A stretch of DNA of 7,823 nucleotides from Deltaproteobacteria bacterium (GCA_004356685.1 SMWS01000153.1:1-7823); one strand, 5' to 3'; counted from the stretch's first letter, positions 1 to 7,507 are shown. A program made the numbers and translations. Notes: generated from the sequence alone by a model not told the origin.

Positions 1-30
1 ATATTCTTTATAGTTTTATAATAATTATCT

Positions 31-360
31 TTATTCCCGTTCTCTTAGCCAATGCCGCCCTCCAACGATAAATGAATACAAGTAAGTGGCGATGAAGGAT
101 AGTGCTATAAGAGACGTAACGGCTGGTATGAGCCATGCCGCTACCAACGCTATGTTTACAAATATAACCGCAGTAGCAGCCTTTGCCAGCCCTCGAATAA
201 GTACAGTTAACTTGAACGGCACGATAAACGTTGCGGAATGCAATATAAATATCAGAACCAGATAAAGCCGAGGATCAACATCAAATATTTGCGTCAACAG
301 AAGGACAAACAGCATGTGGCGTATGAGCTCATTGGTCGGTGAACCGCTGCCTGTCACCAC
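31..360 (-). CDS. Small unrecognised multi-pass membrane protein, possibly a 5'-disrupted gene
   Basis: The 109-residue product is strongly hydrophobic after residue 15, with about three to four predicted membrane segments (roughly residues 15-27, 32-55 and 60-100) and a charged tail ending LRERE. I do not recognise a family. The annotated start is GTG at 358-360, directly followed by a second GTG, with no Shine-Dalgarno sequence before it. An internal ATG at residue 16 (HMLFV) is an alternative start. In the same frame the sequence looks coding further upstream (residues such as EYHLLRTTSRLNPD) until a TAA at 409-411. Beyond that stop, the frame continues to an ATG at 442-444 with an AGGA ribosome site. 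The open part may therefore be the remainder of a 137-codon gene broken by one nonsense codon. GC over 61-360 is about 45% by hand count, above the flippase next door. It lies downstream of the flippase on the same strand. Confidence 0.45.
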   Translation of the reverse strand: MVTGSGSPTNELIRHMLFVLLLTQIFDVDPRLYLVLIFILHSATFIVPFKLTVLIRGLAKAATAVIFVNIALVAAWLIPAVTSLIALSFIATYLYSFIVGGRHWLRERE

Positions 361-444
361 ATCCGGATTGAGCCGGGAAGTTGTACGTAGAAGGTGGTAT
401 TCTGTAGATTATTTATTTGGACTTTCTCCAGTTGTATAGTTCAT
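361..444 (-). pseudogene. Possible original 5' end of the small membrane protein gene, interrupted by TAA at 409-411
   Basis: Read on the minus strand, an ATG at 442-444 lies 11 bases past the flippase stop codon and is preceded by AGGA with a 4-base spacer. It opens MNYTTGESPNK, meets TAA at 409-411, then continues in the same frame without another stop into the open frame at 31-360. An ATG with a good ribosome site, placed just after the upstream gene, is the arrangement expected of a co-transcribed gene. Either the gene carries a nonsense mutation, or there is a base error in the sequence, or the 11-codon frame is a coincidence and translation starts at GTG 358-360. The sequence alone cannot decide. 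Confidence 0.3.
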
Positions 445-455
445 ATATTCCTAAT

Positions 456-1778
456 TTAACCAGGTTTTTTATCTGGATACTTTTTAATTTGATATCTGAT
501 GTTGTAAAAAGCAATTGCTGTTACTACTATGGAGTATCCAAGGAACGCAACGGCGGCGCCATTGTAAGAGTACTTTGGTACAAGTATTAAAAGCAGTATT
601 ACATAAAAAACTGTAGTACATCCTCTTATTATTGTTCGCAGGCCTGGCCTTCCCAGTGCAAGAAGGGCAGGGCCAATCCAAAAAGATAGCTGTGATACTA
701 AGACTCCAATGGTAACTATCCTAAGCGCATTTATAGCCGGCAAGTATTGTTTTCCGAAAATCAGATTTATGATTACGTCAGGAAACAAGAGTAGTATTAT
801 TGCTACAGGAATACTGATTTTAATCAAAGTTTTCGTAGAAGCTTTAATTATATGGCTAAAATCATTCAGGTTCTTCAGGCCTGAAATCTTTACAAGCTCG
901 GGATAGATAGCCTCGTATAACGGATCCATAAAACGTTTGATTATTGTTGTGCAATTTCTGGCAATTTTGTAAAGAGCAGTGGCTTCAGTACCTGAGAAAT
1001 GACCCAGCATCATAATTCCCAGATAGTTGTCACTTGCAAGTGTGAATGTTTTAGTAAGGCTGGAGTTTGCTAAAAACCACGTTATTTCCTTCCACTGGTT
1101 TTTTATAAGAGCTATATTTGCTTTCCACCACCGATGCAGCCCTTTTTCATTTAGGGTCATATTTACTATAACAAGTCTTATGCCAATTCCCAGAATGCTT
1201 GCTGCTATATATGAATACAATACTTCTTTCAGTCCCATACCTGAAAAAAGCGCTGCCGAAACTAGCGCAAGCCTTGTAAGATTGGTAAGTGACACAATAA
1301 AAGATATTTGTTTAAATTTTTCAAATACTCTTAGAATAGCGTCAGAAGTGAAATTCGTAGTGTCGATTAAAAGGCTTATTGCATATAGGCGAATCAGTAG
1401 TTCGGCCTCAGGAGAGTTAATGAAATATTTGTTTACAATTTGTGCAGTTATAATGGCTATAGCAAATGCGATGATGCCGCTAGAGATATCTACAAGGTAG
1501 GAAAGTTTAATCATTGATGCGGTTCTTGGCCTGTCACCATCCGACCAGAAGCCGCCAATATATTTAGTAGCAGTCTCCCAAAATTGAAAATCTAATATTA
1601 CAAACAAAATCCCTACGTAGGCAATTATGAGTACAAGAAGACCATAGTCATTTACTCCCAGAATTCTTGCAATGATTATAGTCTGAATCGCCGAAAAAAT
1701 ACCAGCCGCAGTTTTTGCGCCAAAGAGCCAGGAAGCATTGAAAAACAATTTTTTGGTTATGTCTTTAATATTGGTCAT
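456..1778 (-). CDS. Wzx-type polysaccharide (lipid-linked oligosaccharide) flippase
   Basis: This 440-residue inner-membrane protein has the length and the dense series of hydrophobic segments (about 12) of the MOP/MATE-related polysaccharide synthesis (Wzx/RfbX) family. Those proteins move undecaprenyl-diphosphate-linked sugar units from the cytoplasmic to the periplasmic face. Visible family marks are the N-terminal segment ending in ARILGVNDYG (residues 37-46), a central stretch with G263 through YKIAR (270-274), and a late PKYSYNGAAVA stretch (401-411) between the last two membrane segments. The tail is lysine-rich, as expected for a cytoplasmic end. The ATG at 1776-1778 has no Shine-Dalgarno match. 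The upstream bases on this strand read CTCCTTAT, the anti-sense of one. It is divergent from the SGNH gene and upstream of the small membrane gene on the same strand. The fold and role are secure, but the glycan it carries is unknown, so no symbol beyond Wzx-like is justified. Confidence 0.9.
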   Translation of the reverse strand: MTNIKDITKKLFFNASWLFGAKTAAGIFSAIQTIIIARILGVNDYGLLVLIIAYVGILFVILDFQFWETATKYIGGFWSDGDRPRTASMIKLSYLVDISSGIIAFAIAIITAQIVNKYFINSPEAELLIRLYAISLLIDTTNFTSDAILRVFEKFKQISFIVSLTNLTRLALVSAALFSGMGLKEVLYSYIAASILGIGIRLVIVNMTLNEKGLHRWWKANIALIKNQWKEITWFLANSSLTKTFTLASDNYLGIMMLGHFSGTEATALYKIARNCTTIIKRFMDPLYEAIYPELVKISGLKNLNDFSHIIKASTKTLIKISIPVAIILLLFPDVIINLIFGKQYLPAINALRIVTIGVLVSQLSFWIGPALLALGRPGLRTIIRGCTTVFYVILLLILVPKYSYNGAAVAFLGYSIVVTAIAFYNIRYQIKKYPDKKPG

Positions 1779-1904
1779 ATATAAGGAGTAGGTGTATTAA
1801 GGGGCGCTAAATTTAATAAGAAGTAAAACAGAATATCCTGAGAAATAATAAATCGTAAATATTTAGTAATTTGCTTTTGAACTGTTTAATTTACTCAAGA
1901 TATC

Positions 1905-1933
1905 TTAATAATCAACAAAATTGTAGTTATAAT
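1905..1933 (+). promoter_or_regulatory. Predicted sigma70-type promoter of the SGNH gene
   Basis: A perfect TATAAT at 1928-1933 follows TTAATA at 1905-1910 (4 of 6 matches to TTGACA) with a 17-base spacer. Transcription would begin near 1940, only about 5 bases before the ATG at 1946. That would give an almost leaderless mRNA, which agrees with the absence of a Shine-Dalgarno sequence. In DNA this AT-rich a chance TATAAT is common, so confidence is moderate. Confidence 0.4.
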
Positions 1934-1945
1934 AGATGACGAATC

Positions 1946-3091
1946 ATGGCAACTAAAAATACCAAAAAAAATAAATTTTTAACAAAACTTATATTAACTC
2001 TTATTTCGGTTGTCTTTGGACTGCTTCTTGCAGAAGGGGTAGCAAGAATATTTCTTGACCCTGTTGATTACCTTAAGCCAAGGAAGATAGAAGATGAAAT
2101 TTTGGGATTTAAACTGGGGCCAAACTCAGGCGGGCATGACAGTTGGGGTTACCGGAACAGATCAGTCCCGGATAGAGCCGATATTGTCGCAATTGGGGAT
2201 TCACATACTTATGGCATAAGCGCTAAGGCATCTGACACCTGGCCATCATTTCTTGAAAAACTATCCGGGGAAAAAACCTATAATCTTTCCCTGCCAGGAT
2301 ACGGACCTGTAGAGTACTATTATTTACTGAAGAACAAGGCCTTTGATTTAGATCCATCTGTAGTGGTGGTAGGGTTGTATTTTGGAAACGACCTGCTGGA
2401 TACTTATAAATCTGTATATAACAATGAATACTGGAAACATCTAAGAAGGGCGGGTTTTCAATCTGATGAAATAGTAAAAAACAAAGAAGTCGAAGTAGAT
2501 AAATTTAGTTATAAACTGAGACATTTCCTGCCGGGCAACAGCATTGTATATAGAATAATCAGCAGTTCAGTTATAGGGGATGAATTAAGACAGCTAAGAA
2601 GAATCTATCAGGGCGAAGATATAATAATGTTTGAACAAAAGCAATATAATATACAAACAGGCTTTATGCCTGCTGTAAGGCTTAGGGCATTGGATTTAAA
2701 CCTTGCGTCTGTAAGAGAAGGGCTGCGAATCAGCCTGGACTTAATAGATAAAATGAACATGCTTTGTAAAGAAAAAAATACGGAATTTCTAGTCGTACTA
2801 ATACCTACTAAAGAGAGCGTTTATTCAGATTTTATTGGAAATAACAGCTCACTTCCTAGCGCTGAAATAATAGATGAGCTTTTAGCAAACGAGAGTGAAG
2901 TAAGAAAACTTGTAATAAATCATTTAGATAACAACGATATTGCTTTTGTAAGTGTAGTTGATGCCTTAAGAGGCAGGACTCGTTATGAGCAGTTGTATCC
3001 GAAAAATTATGGAACTCATAGTAATAAAAATGGCTATAGAATAATAGCAGCCGATATATCCCAATATCTTTTTGAAAAATCTGCAAACTAG
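1946..3091 (+). CDS. Membrane-anchored SGNH/GDSL hydrolase-fold protein
   Basis: The 381-residue protein starts with a lysine-rich cytoplasmic stretch and one hydrophobic segment (about residues 13-30), likely an uncleaved signal anchor that places the rest in the periplasm. SGNH blocks follow in order. Block I is GDSHT at 84-88 with nucleophile Ser86. A block II glycine lies in LPGYGP (116-121). Block III is GND at 147-149. A late VLIPTKE strand lies at 284-290, and block V contains His358. Family members of this type hydrolyse or transfer acyl groups, often O-acetyl, on extracellular polysaccharides, as in AlgX/AlgJ-related enzymes. The acid two residues before the histidine, seen in related motifs of the form DGHxN, is absent: the residues here are GTHSN with Gly356. 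Activity may therefore be weak or rely on another acid. No Shine-Dalgarno sequence precedes the ATG. Its context among glycan genes supports polysaccharide acyl modification. The substrate is unknown. Confidence 0.85.
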   Translation: MATKNTKKNKFLTKLILTLISVVFGLLLAEGVARIFLDPVDYLKPRKIEDEILGFKLGPNSGGHDSWGYRNRSVPDRADIVAIGDSHTYGISAKASDTWPSFLEKLSGEKTYNLSLPGYGPVEYYYLLKNKAFDLDPSVVVVGLYFGNDLLDTYKSVYNNEYWKHLRRAGFQSDEIVKNKEVEVDKFSYKLRHFLPGNSIVYRIISSSVIGDELRQLRRIYQGEDIIMFEQKQYNIQTGFMPAVRLRALDLNLASVREGLRISLDLIDKMNMLCKEKNTEFLVVLIPTKESVYSDFIGNNSSLPSAEIIDELLANESEVRKLVINHLDNNDIAFVSVVDALRGRTRYEQLYPKNYGTHSNKNGYRIIAADISQYLFEKSAN

Positions 3092-3121
3092 TTTCAAGTC
3101 TCAATAAACCTAAATTTACGC

Positions 3122-3997
3122 TCAATATCCCATGGATTCTAATATATTTTTAATATCACTGCGTGCTGCAAATTCTTTTAGTTCGGTACTGTTTTTATAC
3201 GCATAAGCGCGGGACTTTTTACCAAGATTGGAAACTACATTAATATCATCGTCTGTTGCCCCTAGTTCACAGAATTTGGTTAGTTTTTTTAATTCTCCGA
3301 TAGGTTGCTGCAGAAGATCCTCGTATTTTATTTCGGTAGCGTTGCTTCCCAGGTTGCTTACATGACCCCTGGCTTCTTCTAAATATTCTTCCCACATTGA
3401 TATTCCATCTTCAAGGGTAGAGCAGCGCAGGTAAACAAACTTTTTTCTGTTAGGGATGAATTTGTTTGCCAGATAATACCAGTATAAACTTTTATATATA
3501 GAGTCCTTAATTCTCAAGCGCTCTAGACCCTTATCTTGGCTTGTTCGTAAGCTGCTTGCTACATCAACGCCGTGGCGGCAGATATGAATTACCTTTGCAT
3601 TTGGAAATATATCTAACCAGAAGGGCAGAGTAAAAGTATTGCGGGGGTCTTTCCATCCCCAGGGTATATTTAGATTCAAAGGAGTTCTGTAAGTTAAGTA
3701 TTTTTTAAACCCTAAGTATGAAATAACCTTTGGAGTTTTCATTGTGTGACAAACAAAGTCTGCAAATAAAGTTCTTACTTCTCTATCTTCAAGGAGGTAT
3801 CTAATGGACTTAGGGTTTTCTAAGCCCCCGCTTGACTGTTCTAAAAGCCACATATTTAGATCGATAAAGAAAAGAGCCTCATTGTTTCTATCTTTGGACT
3901 TTCCTATAAAAAGCCCTAAGTCTTCGAGCATTTTAGCAAGCATTCCTGTACCGGATCTGCTCATTCCAATGATTATTATGGGTGGGTGTGCTGACAT
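3122..3997 (-). CDS. PAPS-dependent sulfotransferase family protein
   Basis: The 291-residue protein has the length and motifs of bacterial sulfotransferases (Sulfotransfer_3-like), which move sulfate from 3'-phosphoadenylyl sulfate to a hydroxyl or amine. The 5'-phosphosulfate loop is near the N-terminus, GMSRSGTGML at residues 11-20, after a short beta strand of isoleucines. The 3'-phosphate site is ICRHGVDVASSL (139-150), with Arg141 and Ser148/Ser149 as expected binding residues. The WGWKDPRNTFTLPFW stretch (113-127) and the KYEDLL motif (224-229) also fit the family. There is no signal peptide, so it acts in the cytoplasm. The ATG at 3995-3997 follows an A-run with no Shine-Dalgarno match. 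It is convergent with the SGNH gene across a 30-base gap and divergent from the AsnB-type gene. A sugar in the locus's glycan is the likely acceptor by context. A lipid or small-molecule acceptor cannot be excluded. Confidence 0.85.
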   Translation of the reverse strand: MSAHPPIIIIGMSRSGTGMLAKMLEDLGLFIGKSKDRNNEALFFIDLNMWLLEQSSGGLENPKSIRYLLEDREVRTLFADFVCHTMKTPKVISYLGFKKYLTYRTPLNLNIPWGWKDPRNTFTLPFWLDIFPNAKVIHICRHGVDVASSLRTSQDKGLERLRIKDSIYKSLYWYYLANKFIPNRKKFVYLRCSTLEDGISMWEEYLEEARGHVSNLGSNATEIKYEDLLQQPIGELKKLTKFCELGATDDDINVVSNLGKKSRAYAYKNSTELKEFAARSDIKNILESMGY

Positions 3998-4027
3998 TGC
4001 TTTTTTAAATAAGAGTAAAGTTAATAT

Positions 4028-4055
4028 ATAATAATAAGAAATAATCTATAGTAAA
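4028..4055 (-). promoter_or_regulatory. Candidate promoter of the sulfotransferase gene
   Basis: On the minus strand, TTTACT (plus-strand 4050-4055) is followed after 16 bases by TATTAT (plus-strand 4028-4033, 5 of 6 matches). Transcription would start near 4021, giving a leader of about 23 bases. The region is so AT-rich that matches of this quality occur by chance, so this is only a candidate. Confidence 0.25.
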
Positions 4056-4157
4056 AGATATAATTAAATAAATTAATGGTTTGAAAAACTTATCATACCA
4101 ATCGCATTTTTAATTATTATTTATTTTGGAGTAGTAATTAACTGAAATATCTAATAA

Positions 4158-4186
4158 TTGAAAATAACATTTCTTTTGTTTACCAT
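4158..4186 (+). promoter_or_regulatory. Candidate promoter of the AsnB-type gene
   Basis: TTGAAA at 4158-4163 (5 of 6 matches to TTGACA) and TACCAT at 4181-4186 (4 of 6 matches to TATAAT) are separated by 17 bases. Transcription would begin near 4193, about 20 bases before the ATG and just upstream of the AGGA at 4200-4203. The -35 match is good and the -10 match weak. Confidence 0.3.
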
Positions 4187-4213
4187 TAAAATTTTTTATA
4201 GGACATAATAACA

Positions 4214-6145
4214 ATGTGCGGAATTGTAGGAGTTTGCAGCTGTAATAATAAAGTAGACAGGAATGTTTTAATTTCCATGAGAGATGCTCTCTCTCATAGG
4301 GGGCCTGATGATAAAGGTGAATATATTGATGAAAAAAACAACATAGGGCTTGGACACCGAAGGCTTTCCATTTTGGATGTTTCTACACTTGGCCACCAGC
4401 CAATGAGCAATGACAAAGGCACAATCTGGGTTACTTACAATGGAGAGATATATAACTTTAAAGAAATAAGACAGGAACTTATCCACAAAGGCTACAGTTT
4501 TAAAAGCAATTCGGATACCGAGGTCTTGGTAAAGGCTTATGAGCAGTGGGGCATAGAATGCATACATAAGTTTATTGGAATGTTTGCAATTGCAATATGG
4601 GATTCCAGGGAAAAAAAACTATATCTTATAAGAGACAGAGCAGGCGTAAAACCTCTTTATTATTATCACAAAAACGATTTGTTTTTGTTTGCTTCGGAGT
4701 TAAAAGCCCTGCATAAACATCCCGGGTTTTCAAAAGAACTTGATTATAGCGCTTTGCCCACTTATTTAATGTACGGTTTTATTTCCAGCCCAAAAACTAT
4801 TTTTCAAAACACGAAAAGCGTAAGACCCGGCCATTATATATGTTTTACTAATAACAAGATCGAAGAGGTAAAATACTGGGATATTATCGACTATTATCAG
4901 CAGGATAAGCTAAAGGGTTCAGAAGACGAAATATCAGAACAGCTTGAGCAGATTTTGATAGACTCTTTTAAATATAGACTCGTATCTGATGTGCCTGTCG
5001 GTATTTTTTTGAGCGGAGGCGTTGATTCGAGTCTGGTAACGGCACTTCTTCAAAAAAATGTAAATACTCAGTTGAAGACCTTTTCAATAGGCTTTTACGA
5101 AGATAAATACAACGAAGCGCACCATGCAAAGAGGGTCGCAGATTATCTTGGTACCGACCATACAGAGTACTATATATCCCAGCAAGAAGCCCTGGGGGTA
5201 GTTGAAAAACTTCCCGATATTTATGATGAGCCGTTTGGAGATAACTCTGGCATACCCACATATCTAGTCTCTAAACTTGCAAGGCAGGATGTGACTGTAG
5301 CACTGTCAGCCGATGGAGGGGATGAAATGTTTTTTGGCTATAACAGGTACAAGAAGGCTGCTTATTATTATGACCGTTTAAATCAGTACCCGACTATAAT
5401 TAAAAACCTGATTCAGAAAACAATATCCAATATAAGTCCTGATACTGCCGAGTGGTTTTACAGACACCTGAAATTTTTGTTGCCAGAGATTAGAGGAGTC
5501 TGGGATAAATATTCTAATTTTCAGGCAATGATTAAAGAGGGTATTAATAGAAACCTGAAAAATATACATAAAATAACTCATGCTAAATGGAGAGATAATG
5601 AATTAGATACGCTTTTTAATGATTCTATACCTTTTACTGATGATGTGTTTGATGAAAGTTTTAATCGTATAGATAACGAGGATTATATGAGTCAGATGCT
5701 TGCAGCAGATTTTAAAACTTACATGTGTGACGATATTTTAACCAAGGTAGACAGGGCTTCCATGAGTGTAAGTCTTGAGATCAGAGAACCTTTGCTTGAT
5801 CATAGACTTCTTGAATTTACCGCCCGAATTCCGTCCAGTCTTAAATATAAAAATGGTGAGACAAAATACATATTAAAAAAAGTTCTTGGCAAATATATAC
5901 CGCGGGATTTGTGGGACAGGCCAAAAAGAGGTTTTACTTCACCTGTGTTTTGCTGGCTTAGAGGCGATCTGAAACCCCTTGTGAGTCACTACCTGGGTGA
6001 AGAAAAAATAAAACAAGATGGTATATTCTGTCCCAAAATCACTAAATTGTGGGTGGATAAACTGTATAATGGTTATAGTGTCAAGGCAGAAAGGATATGG
6101 TACCTGCTTATGTTTCAGATGTGGAAAGAACGGTGGGTTGAGTAA
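4214..6145 (+). CDS. asnB: Glutamine-dependent asparagine synthetase-type amidotransferase
   Basis: The 643-residue protein is a full-length class II amidotransferase of the AsnB family. Cys2, exposed after removal of Met1, is the glutaminase nucleophile. HRGPDD (28-33), GHRRLSI (47-53), YNGEIYN (75-81) and SDTE (100-103) complete the N-terminal glutaminase domain. The C-terminal ATP-dependent synthetase domain has the PP-loop SGGVDSS (267-273), SADGGDE (365-371), DILTKVDRASM (507-517), EIREPLLDHRLLE (522-534) and RPKRGF (569-574). All key residues are present, so it should be active. The family uses glutamine and ATP to amidate a carboxylate, classically aspartate. Paralogues in O-antigen clusters (WbpS-like) are thought to amidate uronic acids, and the glycan context here favours that. 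The start is fixed by Cys2. AGGA at 4200-4203 is the likely ribosome site, with a somewhat long 10-base spacer. The symbol denotes family, not proven asparagine synthesis. Confidence 0.93.
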   Translation: MCGIVGVCSCNNKVDRNVLISMRDALSHRGPDDKGEYIDEKNNIGLGHRRLSILDVSTLGHQPMSNDKGTIWVTYNGEIYNFKEIRQELIHKGYSFKSNSDTEVLVKAYEQWGIECIHKFIGMFAIAIWDSREKKLYLIRDRAGVKPLYYYHKNDLFLFASELKALHKHPGFSKELDYSALPTYLMYGFISSPKTIFQNTKSVRPGHYICFTNNKIEEVKYWDIIDYYQQDKLKGSEDEISEQLEQILIDSFKYRLVSDVPVGIFLSGGVDSSLVTALLQKNVNTQLKTFSIGFYEDKYNEAHHAKRVADYLGTDHTEYYISQQEALGVVEKLPDIYDEPFGDNSGIPTYLVSKLARQDVTVALSADGGDEMFFGYNRYKKAAYYYDRLNQYPTIIKNLIQKTISNISPDTAEWFYRHLKFLLPEIRGVWDKYSNFQAMIKEGINRNLKNIHKITHAKWRDNELDTLFNDSIPFTDDVFDESFNRIDNEDYMSQMLAADFKTYMCDDILTKVDRASMSVSLEIREPLLDHRLLEFTARIPSSLKYKNGETKYILKKVLGKYIPRDLWDRPKRGFTSPVFCWLRGDLKPLVSHYLGEEKIKQDGIFCPKITKLWVDKLYNGYSVKAERIWYLLMFQMWKERWVE

Positions 6146-6246
6146 ACAAAATTAATATTTCAGACACTATCTGTTTGAAAAACTTTTTAGGGTAAAAACC
6201 TCATGAATTAATGAAAAAACATTATTTGAGTTTTCTATTATACATA

Positions 6247-7431
6247 CTATTTTTTATATGACATAAAGAGCGAATAATATTTATCAATCATTATCTCTTC
6301 AGTAAATCTGCCTTCAATCATCTTTTTACCTTCTTTCCCAAACTTAGAAGATTTATGCCGATCAGAAAAAAGGTTGAGTATTGATTGCGATACTTTATTT
6401 ATATCATCCGAATCAACCAGCAGTCCAGTTTTTCCATCAATCACTGATTCGACAGATCCACTGTGATTTCCAACTATTACAGGTTTTGCCCTTGCACTTG
6501 CTTCCAGGACAGCGTTTGGGAGACCTTCTATTTTATTGTTCCAAATTCTATTAGCCAGAATAAACACATCACAAATATCAAGGAGATATATTATTTCACT
6601 ATGATCAACACCACCTGTGAAAATTACTTTATCTTCAAGTCCCAGTGAACGAGCAAGATCTCTAAACTCATTTTCATATCTACCGGTACCCACAATTAGG
6701 TACTTGAAATTACTAAATTGCTTATCAACTAACTTAAGAGCTTTTATTACATTGTCCTGCCCTTTTCTGGGTAAAATTCTTGCTATAGTAAGCAGTATTT
6801 TTTCGTCAGATTTAATAGAATACATTTTTTTTAATTCAGTAAGTTTTTCACTCTCCGGTGATTTAGAAATAAGCTCCTCACTTATTCCATTGTTTATTAC
6901 TATTATTTTCTCTCTATTTATTCCAATTTGTAAAAGCAGGTCCTTTGAATAATTGCTTACAGCTATAATTTTTTTAGAAATTTTATATAACCTGGCAATT
7001 GGATATTTAAGTAATTTTTTAAAAGGTTTATTGCCTAGAAAACAGGTTGTTATTCCCGAACCTGCTACACGGGCTATAGAAGTGAATTCACAAAAAATGC
7101 TAACAATTCCACCTGTGGCTTCTGCTTCTTCTGTAATAAACAATACTATATCTGGCTTTATTTTTTTTAAAGAAGTATAAAAAAAGATACTGGATATTAA
7201 ATATAATAAAAAGGGAATAAACTTTGTGATCTTTGTTTTTAATAAGGGAACTCTTAGTATTCTGTCACCAAATTCTTTGTCAAAATTTTTATCTCCAGTT
7301 CCATAGGAAGGTGCTAAGATAAATATTTCCATATCATCCCTGCTCGCTAGGCCTGTTGCCAGTTTGTAACTAGTAGTTGCAAGACCGCCCAGAAATGGTG
7401 GATATTCGTGAGTGTAGATTAGAATCTTCAT
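6247..7431 (-). CDS. Family-4 (GT-B fold) glycosyltransferase
   Basis: The 394-residue cytoplasmic enzyme has the two-domain layout of GT4 retaining glycosyltransferases. The N-terminal acceptor domain begins MKILIYTHEYPPFLGGLA, with the typical glycine-rich loop at residues 15-18. A hydrophobic stretch near 71-86 may touch the membrane. AVSNYSKDLL (157-166) and INNGIS (179-184) mark the domain boundary. The C-terminal nucleotide-sugar domain has the ARILPRKGQD stretch (217-226; Arg222 and Lys223 are the phosphate-contact candidates), a VGTG strand-loop (247-250), and the EX7E-type motif in EGLPNAVLE (Glu302 and Glu310). It then ends with the usual GKTGLLV region (333-339). It would add one sugar to the lipid-linked glycan precursor. 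Donor and linkage cannot be read from sequence. The ATG at 7429-7431 lacks a Shine-Dalgarno sequence. It is convergent with the AsnB-type gene and divergent from the 80-residue gene. Confidence 0.92.
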   Translation of the reverse strand: MKILIYTHEYPPFLGGLATTSYKLATGLASRDDMEIFILAPSYGTGDKNFDKEFGDRILRVPLLKTKITKFIPFLLYLISSIFFYTSLKKIKPDIVLFITEEAEATGGIVSIFCEFTSIARVAGSGITTCFLGNKPFKKLLKYPIARLYKISKKIIAVSNYSKDLLLQIGINREKIIVINNGISEELISKSPESEKLTELKKMYSIKSDEKILLTIARILPRKGQDNVIKALKLVDKQFSNFKYLIVGTGRYENEFRDLARSLGLEDKVIFTGGVDHSEIIYLLDICDVFILANRIWNNKIEGLPNAVLEASARAKPVIVGNHSGSVESVIDGKTGLLVDSDDINKVSQSILNLFSDRHKSSKFGKEGKKMIEGRFTEEIMIDKYYSLFMSYKK

Positions 7432-7498
7432 TACATAGTACGACTAGATAGAAATAACCTGATATATTTGTTATATTATTCTATTTTTTAATGAATTT

Positions 7499-7507
7499 AC
7501 TATACCA
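7499..7507 (-). promoter_or_regulatory. Candidate extended -10 promoter of the glycosyltransferase gene
   Basis: On the minus strand the sequence reads TGGTATAGT, an extended -10 element (TGn followed by TATAGT, 5 of 6 matches to TATAAT). No good -35 box lies 17 bases upstream, which extended -10 promoters tolerate. The leader would be about 60 bases. The plus strand of the same site reads TACTAT, so it could also serve the divergent small gene. Confidence 0.25.

Noticed and set aside
1027..1500. 157-codon plus-strand open frame
   Set aside because: It lies wholly antisense to the flippase, whose motifs and membrane pattern are clear. The antisense translation shows no family feature.
3085..3094. 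Palindrome AAACTAGTTT at the end of the SGNH gene as a terminator
   Set aside because: It has no loop and no following T-run on either strand, so it does not fit an intrinsic terminator. The 30-base convergent gap holds no clear alternative.
2856..3125. 89-codon minus-strand open frame
   Set aside because: It is antisense to the SGNH gene. The composition looks like a reverse translation of coding sequence.
4268..4567. 99-codon minus-strand open frame
   Set aside because: It is antisense to the glutaminase domain of the AsnB-type gene, which has all its motifs.
6161..6188. Hairpin CAGA-CACTA-TCTG followed by T-rich bases after the AsnB-type gene
   Set aside because: The stem is only 4 bp and the T-run is interrupted, so it is too weak to call an intrinsic terminator.
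6617..7180. Two adjoining plus-strand open frames of 111 and 75 codons
   Set aside because: Both are antisense to the well-supported GT4 glycosyltransferase and have no ribosome sites.
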